64,000 nt of DNA from Cryobacterium sp. PAMC25264 (GTDB lineage: Bacteria > Actinomycetota > Actinomycetes > Actinomycetales > Microbacteriaceae): positions 3,968,001-4,032,000 of the forward strand of contig NZ_CP080383.1 in the NCBI RefSeq assembly GCF_019443325.1, given 5' to 3'. Shown one piece after another: positions 54,731 through 62,123 of the stretch (position 1 is the first letter of the stretch; each line of letters starts with the position of its first letter). The translations under genes were made by a program, and so were the position numbers. The notes beneath the pieces were generated by a model. That model saw nothing but the letters and a program-made list of their open reading frames with translations, did no database searches and was not told the DNA's origin.

Positions 54731-55141
54731 GTGCGCACCCTTCTGAACATCATCTGGCTCGTGCTGTCGGGTTTCTGGCTGTTCCTCGGCTACCTGGCCG
54801 CCGGTGTTGTGCTCTGCATCCTGATCATCACGATTCCGTGGGGCATCGCCTCCTTCCGCATCGGCGCCTACGCGCTCTGGCCATTCGGCCGCACCGTGGT
54901 CGCCAAGCCCACCAGCGGCGCCTTCTCGTTCCTCGGCAACGTGATCTGGGTCATTCTCGCGGGCTGGTGGCTGGCCCTGGCGCACATCGTCTCGGGTATC
55001 GCGCTGTGCGTCACGATCATCGGCATCCCGATGGGCATCGCCGACTTCAAGCTGGTCCCGGTCTCGCTGGCCCCGCTGGGCAAGGTGATCGGGCCGACCG
55101 GCGGCGGCGAGTTCGACCAGGCCCGCGCCGCTCGGTCCTGA
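54731..55141 (+). CDS. YccF domain-containing membrane protein
   Basis: The protein has 136 residues. Two repeated YccF units are visible: L-L-N-I-I-W-L-V-L-S-G-F-W-L-F-L...I-P-W-G-I-A-S-F and N-V-I-W-V-I-L-A-G-W-W-L-A-L...I-P-M-G-I-A. Each has two hydrophobic helices, giving four spans. The family function is unknown. Confidence 0.9.
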   Translation: MRTLLNIIWLVLSGFWLFLGYLAAGVVLCILIITIPWGIASFRIGAYALWPFGRTVVAKPTSGAFSFLGNVIWVILAGWWLALAHIVSGIALCVTIIGIPMGIADFKLVPVSLAPLGKVIGPTGGGEFDQARAARS

Positions 55142-55285
55142 CCGCCGTTTCGCCAATCGGGGCCGCGCTGCCCTGGGCAGAGACGAAAACGGCTGCAAAC
55201 GTGACATTTCCGCGCGCCGACTCGTCTTAGGTGCAAGTCGGCGGACAGACTGCCCACTTCGACTATTTCTCAGTGTGGAGGAAAA

Positions 55286-55333
55286 ATGTCCAGAGTAGCT
55301 GTTCGCGGGCCGACCCTCGGGGTGACGAGATGA
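55286..55333 (+). CDS. Possible 15-residue leader ORF before the CinA-like gene
   Basis: GTGGAGGAAAA lies directly before an ATG at 55286. The frame encodes 15 residues (M-S-R-V-A-V-R-G-P-T-L-G-V-T-R) and its TGA overlaps ATG 55330 of the next gene. This suggests translational coupling, since the next gene has no ribosome site of its own. It may also be chance. Confidence 0.3.
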   Translation: MSRVAVRGPTLGVTR

Positions 55334-55841
55334 TGCCCAGTCTTCGAACAATCATGTCCACCGGGGCTGAGCACGAAGACGCCCAGATCTCCGCGTTGGC
55401 GCGTCAGATCGGACAACTCGCCGCGGCCGACCGAATGACTGTCGTTGTCGCGGAATCCCTCACCGCCGGCCGGATAGCCCAGGCTCTGAGCGCGGCACCG
55501 GAGTCCTCTGGCTGGTTCGGTGGCGGCGTGGTCGCGTACCAGCCCCACACCAGGTATCGGCTGCTGAACGTGCATCCGGGGCCGGTCGTGTCGGCGGAAT
55601 GTGCGGAGCAGATGGCCAAGGGCGTGCTGGAAAACGTGGGTGCAGACGTGAGCGTGGCAGTGACGGGTGTGGTGGGCCCCGCCCCCGAAGAGGGCCACCC
55701 GGCCGGCACCGTGTTCATCAGCGTCGCTACCCGGTGTTCGGTGCGGTCCTTCCCTACCGGTTCGACGCGTCGCCGGAAGACGTCATCGCCCTCAGCACGA
55801 GTCGTGCCCTGGCGCACCTCAAGGATGTGCTCCTGGACTAG
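55330..55841 (+). pseudogene. CinA-family C-terminal (PncC-like) protein, frameshifted
   Basis: The first frame encodes V-V-V-A-E-S-L-T-A-G-R-I-A-Q-A-L, G-W-F-G-G-G-V-V-A-Y and A-V-T-G-V-V-G-P-A-P-E-E-G-H-P-A-G-T-V-F-I-S-V-A-T-R, all CinA_C hallmarks of nicotinamide-nucleotide amidases. After about 55734 the match moves to the other frame (V-F-G-A-V-L-P-Y-R-F-D-A ... H-L-K-D-V-L-L-D stop at 55841). One G missing from a run at 55733-55734 explains the shift. Restored, it would be a protein of about 170 residues. Confidence 0.78.
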
Positions 55842-55950
55842 GGCGTTGTTGCGTCCAGTCGCGAAAGCGCGCACGTTGTTGCTTCGCGAGCGTTCAGGCA
55901 GACGTATGACCGATTTCGTGGGAGGGACACCGGGGCGCCGGGGTCGTCGG

Positions 55951-57027
55951 TCAGCGCGCGGGCGGGGGAGCGGTGCTAGCGCGCACCACGAGGTGGGTGG
56001 GCACGATCGTGGTGCCGGGGCCCACGGCGGCGGGGGAGTCGATCTGGCGCAGCAGCTTCTCGATGCAGAGCCGTCCGACCTGGCCGAAGTCCTGGTGCAC
56101 GGTGGTCAGCGGCGGCCAGAAGGCATCCGCCTCGCGCATGTCGTCGAAGCCGACCACGCTCACATCGGCCGGCACCGAGCGCCCGGCCTCGTGCACGGCG
56201 CGCATGACGCCGAGGGCCATCTGGTCGTTCGAGGCGAAGATCGCGGTGACCGACGGGTCGGCGGCCAGCGCCACGCCGTGCCGGTAGCCGCTTTCGGCGT
56301 TCCAGTCGCCCTCGAGCACGGGCGGCACCGGCGCGCCGGCCGCCTTGAGGGTGGCGCGCCAGGATGCCGTGCGGCGCCCGGCCGAGAATGACGACTCGGG
56401 TCCGGCGATGTGCCAGACCGTCTTGTGCCCGAGGTCCAGCAGATGCTGGGTCGCCAGCCGGGCGCCCTCGGTCTGGTCGGTGTCGACCACCGTGTAGCGC
56501 TCGCCCGCGTCGGAGTCGACGATCACGACCGGCAGCCCGGTGGGCACGGTCACGTCGATGCGATCCAGGATGTGCGCCTCCATGATGATCACGATGCCGT
56601 CGACCGCCTGCTCGGCGAGCCGATTCACCGCTCCGGCGACCGCGCCCTGGGTGGGCAGCGCCACGGGGATCAGGGTGATCGAGTAGCCGGCCTGGGCGGC
56701 GGCCGTGGCGACGGCGTCGAGGGTACGCATGTTGCCGAAGCTGGAGAGGGTGAACATGATCACGCCGATGGTGCTGAACTTGCCCGACTTGAGCGCGCGG
56801 GCGGCGCTGTTGGGCCGGTAACCGATCTCTTCCATGGCCGCGAGCACCCGGTCCCGGGTGTCGGCGTCGACGTTGCTGCGGGCGTTGACCACCCGGGAGA
56901 CGGTCTGGGAGGAGACGCCGGCCAGCGCCGCCACATCCGCCATCGACGGCAACCGAACCGCCCGCGCGGGCGAGGCCTGGCGCACGTCGTCGGAACCCGT
57001 GCCGGCGGTGGGGCGGATCGTTGCCAC
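55951..57027 (-). CDS. LacI-family regulator of arabinoside cassette 2
   Basis: The protein has 358 residues. A 25-residue polar N-terminus precedes the helix-turn-helix S-M-A-D-V-A-A-L-A-G-V-S-S-Q-T-V-S-R-V and the hinge P-N-S-A-A-R-A-L-K-S-G. The effector domain is full length. It is divergent from the importer operon, with two identical operators between them, and should repress both directions. Arabinose or a galactose-containing arabinoside is the likely inducer, given the GH51 and GH42 genes. Confidence 0.88.
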   Translation of the reverse strand: MATIRPTAGTGSDDVRQASPARAVRLPSMADVAALAGVSSQTVSRVVNARSNVDADTRDRVLAAMEEIGYRPNSAARALKSGKFSTIGVIMFTLSSFGNMRTLDAVATAAAQAGYSITLIPVALPTQGAVAGAVNRLAEQAVDGIVIIMEAHILDRIDVTVPTGLPVVIVDSDAGERYTVVDTDQTEGARLATQHLLDLGHKTVWHIAGPESSFSAGRRTASWRATLKAAGAPVPPVLEGDWNAESGYRHGVALAADPSVTAIFASNDQMALGVMRAVHEAGRSVPADVSVVGFDDMREADAFWPPLTTVHQDFGQVGRLCIEKLLRQIDSPAAVGPGTTIVPTHLVVRASTAPPPAR

Positions 57028-57058
57028 GTGCTCTCCAGAGTCCCGGAAAAATTTCCGT

Positions 57059-57109
57059 ATGTTTACGTAAACATGCTAGCGTGCTTACACGTTATGTTTA
57101 CGTAAACAT
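57059..57109. promoter_or_regulatory. Twin LacI operators of arabinoside cassette 2
   Basis: The perfect 16-bp palindrome ATGTTTACGTAAACAT occurs at 57059-57074 and again at 57094-57109, 35 bases apart. A TAGCGT -10-like hexamer at 57077-57082 lies between the two, so bound repressor would cover the importer promoter. Confidence 0.82.
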
Positions 57110-57162
57110 GATTCCCGAGTTTCACCATCCACCGCATCACCTCCCGAGTCAGAGAAACAGGC

Positions 57163-58089
57163 ATGACGACGCTGTCAACACTCCCCCCTAGTGGCCAGAC
57201 ACTGCAGAGTTCCCGCAAGCACGTGCAGAAGCGCGACTGGACCGGCTGGAAGTTCATCGGCCCGTTCATGATCGTCTTCGCCCTCGTGCTCATCGCCCCG
57301 GTGCTCTACTCGATCTACCTCAGCTTCTTCAAGGACCAGCTCGTCGGCGGCAACTCCTTCGTCGGCTTCGAGAACTACGGCCAGGCGCTGTCGGACCCCA
57401 AGTTCTGGGAGTCCATGGGCCGGGTCACCCTGTTCTTCGTCGTGCAGGTGCCGATCATGCTCGGCATCGCCCTGTTCGCCGCCCTCGCCATCGACAGTGC
57501 CCGCCTGCACCTGTCCAGCTTCTTCCGCATCGCGATCTTCCTGCCCTACGCGGTTCCCGCCGTGGTCGCCACCCTCATGTGGGGTTTCATGTACGGCACC
57601 AAGTTCGGCCTGGTCGGCAACCTCAACGACTTCTTCAGCCTGTCCATCCCCGACCCGCTCTCCGGCAGCTGGGTGCTCGCGTCGATCGGCAACATCGTCA
57701 CGTGGGAGTTCATCGGCTACAACATGATCCTGTTCTATGCGGCCCTCCGGGTGATCCCCACCGACCTCTACGAGGCCGCGTCTCTCGACGGCGCCAACGC
57801 GTTCCGCATCATCCGCAGCATCAAGATGCCGGCCCTGCGCCCCGCGATCGTGATCGGCGGCATCTTCAGCGTCATCGGCAGCTTCCAGCTCTTCAACGAG
57901 CCGAGCATCCTGCAGTCGCTGGCCCCCAACACCATCTCCACCTACTTCTCGCCAAACATGTACGCGTACAACCTGTCCTTCTCCGGCCAGCAGTACAACT
58001 ACTCGGCAACCATCGCGATCATCGTCGGCCTCATCACCGCTGTCATCGCCTACATCGTGCAGAACTCCGGTTCCAGGAAGGAGGCCTGA
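57163..58089 (+). CDS. Sugar ABC transporter permease, MalF type (cassette 2)
   Basis: The protein has 308 residues and six membrane segments, with EAA loop E-A-A-S-L-D-G-A-N near residue 205. It heads the operon here, unlike in cassette 1 where the binding protein is first. It closely resembles the permease at 6219 (S-P-N-M-Y-A-Y-N-L-S-F-S versus T-P-N-M-Y-A-Y-S-L-A-F-S). Confidence 0.9.
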   Translation: MTTLSTLPPSGQTLQSSRKHVQKRDWTGWKFIGPFMIVFALVLIAPVLYSIYLSFFKDQLVGGNSFVGFENYGQALSDPKFWESMGRVTLFFVVQVPIMLGIALFAALAIDSARLHLSSFFRIAIFLPYAVPAVVATLMWGFMYGTKFGLVGNLNDFFSLSIPDPLSGSWVLASIGNIVTWEFIGYNMILFYAALRVIPTDLYEAASLDGANAFRIIRSIKMPALRPAIVIGGIFSVIGSFQLFNEPSILQSLAPNTISTYFSPNMYAYNLSFSGQQYNYSATIAIIVGLITAVIAYIVQNSGSRKEA

Positions 58090-58090
58090 G

Positions 58091-59038
58091 ATGTCGACGA
58101 CTGACCAGACCCACGCACCCGTCGAGAAGGCGAAAGCCCCGCGGATGTCGCGCTACACCAGCGAGAAGAAGGCCGGCAAGTCCAACCAGGGCCTGCACAC
58201 CAAGAAGTCGATCCTGCTCACGGTGATCATGGGCGCGCTGCTCATCTACAGCCTGCTGCCGCTGTTCTGGCTGTTCGTGAACTCCACCAAGACCCAGGCC
58301 GAGCTGCTCAGCTCGTTCGGACTCTGGTTCTCCGGCCCGAACGCGCTGTGGGACAATATCGTCGCCACGCTGACCTACAACGACGGCGTTTTTGTGCGCT
58401 GGTTCGGCAACACTCTGCTCTATGTCGTCGTCGGCGCCGGCGGAGCCACTTTCCTGGCCGCCCTCGGCGGTTACGGCCTGGCCAAGTTCAACTTCCCGGG
58501 TAAGAAGGCGGTTTTCGCGGTCGTCCTCGGCGCCGTCGCCATCCCCGGTACGGCCCTTGCGGTGCCGACCTTCCTCATGTTCAGCCAGATGGGCCTCACG
58601 AACACCCCGTGGGCGGTCATCCTGCCGTCGCTGATCAGCCCGTTCGGTCTCTACCTGATCTGGACCTACGCGCTCGACGCCGTGCCCACCGAGGTTCTCG
58701 AGGCCGCCCGAATGGATGGCGCGGGCGAGTTCCGCACCTTCTTCACCATCTCCCTCAAGCTGTTGGCCCCCGGCCTCGTCACGGTGCTGCTCTTCACGCT
58801 CGTGGCGACCTGGAACAACTACTTCCTGCCCCTTATCATGCTCAGCGAACCCACCTGGTACCCGCTCACCGTGGGGCTCAAGCAGTGGAGCGCGCAGGCC
58901 CAGACCGTGGGCGGTGACGTCATCTACAACCTCGTCATCACCGGGTCGCTGCTCACGATCGTTCCGATCATCGTGGCGTTCCTGTTCCTGCAGCGCTACT
59001 GGCAGTCCGGACTCGCCTCCGGCAGCGTCAAGGCGTAA
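58091..59038 (+). CDS. Sugar ABC transporter permease, MalG type (cassette 2)
   Basis: The protein has 315 residues and six membrane segments, with EAA loop E-A-A-R-M-D-G-A-G-E, matching the permease at 7175. It begins one base after the previous stop, with AAGGAGG in the end of that gene as ribosome site. It is the second channel subunit. Confidence 0.9.
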   Translation: MSTTDQTHAPVEKAKAPRMSRYTSEKKAGKSNQGLHTKKSILLTVIMGALLIYSLLPLFWLFVNSTKTQAELLSSFGLWFSGPNALWDNIVATLTYNDGVFVRWFGNTLLYVVVGAGGATFLAALGGYGLAKFNFPGKKAVFAVVLGAVAIPGTALAVPTFLMFSQMGLTNTPWAVILPSLISPFGLYLIWTYALDAVPTEVLEAARMDGAGEFRTFFTISLKLLAPGLVTVLLFTLVATWNNYFLPLIMLSEPTWYPLTVGLKQWSAQAQTVGGDVIYNLVITGSLLTIVPIIVAFLFLQRYWQSGLASGSVKA

Positions 59039-59150
59039 CCCCAGACTTCTCCGACCGCATCACCGCTTACCCGCACCACCCGCTCCACCACCCGCACCAT
59101 CCGTACCCGCATCACCGAACACCCATTTACAAGGAAGTGAAAGGCATCCC

Positions 59151-60500
59151 ATGAAAGCAACACACAGCACCCTGCGCCGCACCGCGGTCGCCGTGGCCAC
59201 CGGCCTCGCCCTCAGCCTGTCCCTCGCCGCGTGCTCCGCGGCCGGCGGCGGCTCGGCCGAGACCGGCACCGCCGACGACATCGCCGCGGCGCTCAAGGAG
59301 AAGTCGACCATCACCGTTTGGGCCTGGGCCCCTGCGGTGGAAGACATCGCCAAGGCGTTCGAGAAGGAAAACCCGAACGTGACAGTCAAGGTCGTCAACG
59401 CCGGAACCGGCAACGACCAGTACATCAAGCTGCAGAACGCGATCAAGGCAGGCTCCGGCGCTCCGGACGTCGCCCAGATCGAGTACTACGCCCTCCCGCA
59501 GTTCGCGCTCTCCGACGCACTGGCCGACCTTACCGACTTCGGGTTCGACCAGTACGCCTCCGAGTACACCGACAGCACCTGGGGTTCCGTCAACCTCGGC
59601 GACGGCATCTACGCGCTGCCGCAGGACTCCGGCCCCATGGCCATGTTCTACAACAAGGCCGTCTTCGACCAGTACGGCATCGAGGTGCCGACCACGTGGG
59701 ACGAGTACGTCGCCGCCGCCGAGAAGCTGCACACCGCCAACCCGAACGCCTACATCACCAACGACACCGGCGACGCGGGCTTCACCACCAGCATGATCTG
59801 GCAGGCCGGCGGCCAGCCGTACACCACCAAGGACTCGACCGACGTCACGCTGAACCTGCAGGACGAGGGCTCGAAGAAGTTCGCCGACACCTGGAACCAG
59901 CTGCTCGACAACGACCTCCTCGCCCCCACCCCGAGCTGGAGCGACGAGTGGTACAAGGGCCTGGGCGACGGCACCATCGCCACCCTCAACATCGGCGCCT
60001 GGATGCCCGGCAACCTGGAGTCCGGCGTGCCGGAAGCCTCCGGTGACTGGCGTGTAGCGCCGCTGCCCACCTACACGGCCGGCGTCACCGCCAGCGCCGA
60101 GAACGGTGGTGGTGGCGACGCCATCCTCAAGCAGAGCAAGAACAAGCTCGTTGCTGCCGGCTTCCTGCAGTACATGAACGAGGGCAAAGGCACCCAGATC
60201 TCCATCGACGCCGGCGGCTTCCCGTCCACCGTCGCCGACCTCGACTCCGACGAATTCCTCGGCTACGAGAGCGAGTACTTCGGCGGCCAGAAGATCAACG
60301 AGGTGCTCGTGCAGTCGGCCAAGGACGTTGTTCCCGGCTGGAGCTACCTGCCGTTCCAGGTCTACTCGAACAGCATCTTCTCCGACACCGTCGGCCAGGC
60401 GTACGCCAGCAAGGGCGACATCAACGAGGGCCTGACCGCGTGGCAGAAGGCCACCGCCAGCTACGGCAACGAGCAGGGCTTCACCGTCACCGAGAAGTAA
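59151..60500 (+). CDS. Sugar ABC transporter substrate-binding lipoprotein (cassette 2)
   Basis: The protein has 449 residues. ATG 59151 has AAGGAAGTGAAAGG upstream. The signal peptide ends at the lipobox L-A-A-C. The mature part (I-T-V-W-A-W-A-P-A, N-A-G-T-G-N-D-Q-Y, P-T-T-W-D-E-Y) is similar throughout to the cassette 1 binding protein, so the two bind related sugars. It lies after the permeases and is followed by a strong stem-loop before the GH51 gene. Confidence 0.9.
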   Translation: MKATHSTLRRTAVAVATGLALSLSLAACSAAGGGSAETGTADDIAAALKEKSTITVWAWAPAVEDIAKAFEKENPNVTVKVVNAGTGNDQYIKLQNAIKAGSGAPDVAQIEYYALPQFALSDALADLTDFGFDQYASEYTDSTWGSVNLGDGIYALPQDSGPMAMFYNKAVFDQYGIEVPTTWDEYVAAAEKLHTANPNAYITNDTGDAGFTTSMIWQAGGQPYTTKDSTDVTLNLQDEGSKKFADTWNQLLDNDLLAPTPSWSDEWYKGLGDGTIATLNIGAWMPGNLESGVPEASGDWRVAPLPTYTAGVTASAENGGGGDAILKQSKNKLVAAGFLQYMNEGKGTQISIDAGGFPSTVADLDSDEFLGYESEYFGGQKINEVLVQSAKDVVPGWSYLPFQVYSNSIFSDTVGQAYASKGDINEGLTAWQKATASYGNEQGFTVTEK

Positions 60501-60520
60501 ACACCCGCACCACCACCGAA

Positions 60521-60550
60521 GGAGGGTGGGTCTAGGCAGACCCACCCTCC
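60521..60550 (+). promoter_or_regulatory. Intercistronic stem-loop after binding-protein gene 4
   Basis: GGAGGGTGGGTCT (60521-60533) and AGACCCACCCTCC (60538-60550) form a perfect 13-bp stem with an AGGC loop, 20 bases after the stop. No T-run follows. It would reduce read-through or protect the upstream message. Confidence 0.7.
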
Positions 60551-60584
60551 TGCTGTACCTATCTACTTAAAGAGGATCTCTCCC

Positions 60585-62123
60585 GTGTTGCACGCCCGGC
60601 TCAGCATCTCCCGCGACGACGTGGTCGCCCCCGTCTCGCCCCGGCTCTTCGGCTCGTTTGTCGAGCACATGGGCCGCGCCGTGTACACCGGGATCTACGA
60701 GCCCGGCCACCCCACCGCCGACGCGGACGGCTTCCGCCAGGACGTGCTCGACCTCGTGCGCGAGCTGAACCCCAGCCTGATCCGCTACCCGGGCGGCAAC
60801 TTCGTCTCCGGCTTCCGCTGGGAAGACAGCGTCGGCCCGCGCGAGGAACGCCCCACCCGGCTCGACGTGGCCTGGCACTCCGTGGAGACCAACGAGGTGG
60901 GCCTGCACGAATTCGCCGGCTGGGCCGAAAAAGCCAACGTCGAGGTGATGCAGGCCGTGAACCTGGGCACGCGCGGCATCGCGGATGCCGCGGCCCTGCT
61001 CGAATACAGCAACCACCCGACCGGCACTGCTCTTAGCGACCAGCGCCGAGCCAACGGACAGACCGAGCCGTTCGGCATCCGGGTCTGGTGCCTGGGCAAC
61101 GAGATGGACGGCCCGTGGCAGATCGGCCACAAGACCGCCGAGGAGTACGGCCGGCTCGCCGCCGAGACCGCCCGCGTGATGAAGTGGGTCGACCCCACCA
61201 TCGAGCTCGTCGTGGCCGGCAGTTCCAACGCCGAGATGCCCACCTTCGGCAGCTGGGAGCGCACCGTGCTCGAGCACACCATCGAGCTCGTCGACCACAT
61301 CTCGCTGCACGCGTACTACGAAGAGAAGCCCGGCGATCTGGGCAGCTTCCTCGCCTCCGGCGTGGGCCTGGACCGGTTCATCGGCGACGTCGCCGCGGTC
61401 ATCGACGAGGTGGCCGTGAGCCAGGGCGTCGACCGGTTCATCGGCATCAGCGTCGACGAATGGAACGTCTGGTACCAAACCCGGTTCAACGAGGTCGACA
61501 AGGACCCCCTGTTCAGCGGCGAGTGGAACACGCATCCGCGTCTGATCGAAGACGAATACAACGTAAGCGATGCCGTGGTGGTGGGCTCGCTGCTCATCGC
61601 GCTGCTGCGCAACAGCGACCGCGTCTCGATGGCCAACCTCGCCCAGCTCGTGAACGTGATCGCGCCCATCCGCTCCGAGCCGAACGGCCCGGCCTGGCGG
61701 CAGACCACCTTCTTCCCCTTCGCCCGCACCGCCGCCGCCGCACGCGGCGAGGTGCTGGCCGCCACGATCCACTCCGACAGTTACGAGAGCGCCCAATACG
61801 GCACCGTCGACCTAGTGGATGCCGCGGTGACCGCCACCGACGACGAGATCGTGTTGTTCCTGGTCAACCGGTCCGCCAACGACCCGCTGACCCTCGAGGT
61901 GGACCTGGCCGGCGCCCCCGCCGGCTCGGTGCTCTCGGCCGAGAGCCTGTTCGCGCCGGAGGACGGCGACCGATTCTCGACGAACGCCGTGGATCACCAG
62001 GACACCGTGCATCCGGTGCCGCTCACGGAGGTGACGCTCGCCGCCGACGGCGAGCTGGCCGCTGTTGTGCTGCCCGCGCTGTCGTGGTCCATCGTGCGCC
62101 TGGCCGCGAAGGCCACAGCATGA
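60585..62123 (+). CDS. Alpha-L-arabinofuranosidase, GH51 (second copy)
   Basis: The protein has 512 residues from GTG 60585, with AAAGAGG upstream and no signal peptide. The acid/base is E173 in G-N-E-M-D-G-P-W and the nucleophile is E292 in S-V-D-E-W-N, the same numbers as in the first copy at 8203. The two are paralogues. It should free arabinose from imported arabinogalactan or arabinan fragments. Its stop overlaps the start of the GH42 gene (ATGA). Confidence 0.94.
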   Translation: MLHARLSISRDDVVAPVSPRLFGSFVEHMGRAVYTGIYEPGHPTADADGFRQDVLDLVRELNPSLIRYPGGNFVSGFRWEDSVGPREERPTRLDVAWHSVETNEVGLHEFAGWAEKANVEVMQAVNLGTRGIADAAALLEYSNHPTGTALSDQRRANGQTEPFGIRVWCLGNEMDGPWQIGHKTAEEYGRLAAETARVMKWVDPTIELVVAGSSNAEMPTFGSWERTVLEHTIELVDHISLHAYYEEKPGDLGSFLASGVGLDRFIGDVAAVIDEVAVSQGVDRFIGISVDEWNVWYQTRFNEVDKDPLFSGEWNTHPRLIEDEYNVSDAVVVGSLLIALLRNSDRVSMANLAQLVNVIAPIRSEPNGPAWRQTTFFPFARTAAAARGEVLAATIHSDSYESAQYGTVDLVDAAVTATDDEIVLFLVNRSANDPLTLEVDLAGAPAGSVLSAESLFAPEDGDRFSTNAVDHQDTVHPVPLTEVTLAADGELAAVVLPALSWSIVRLAAKATA

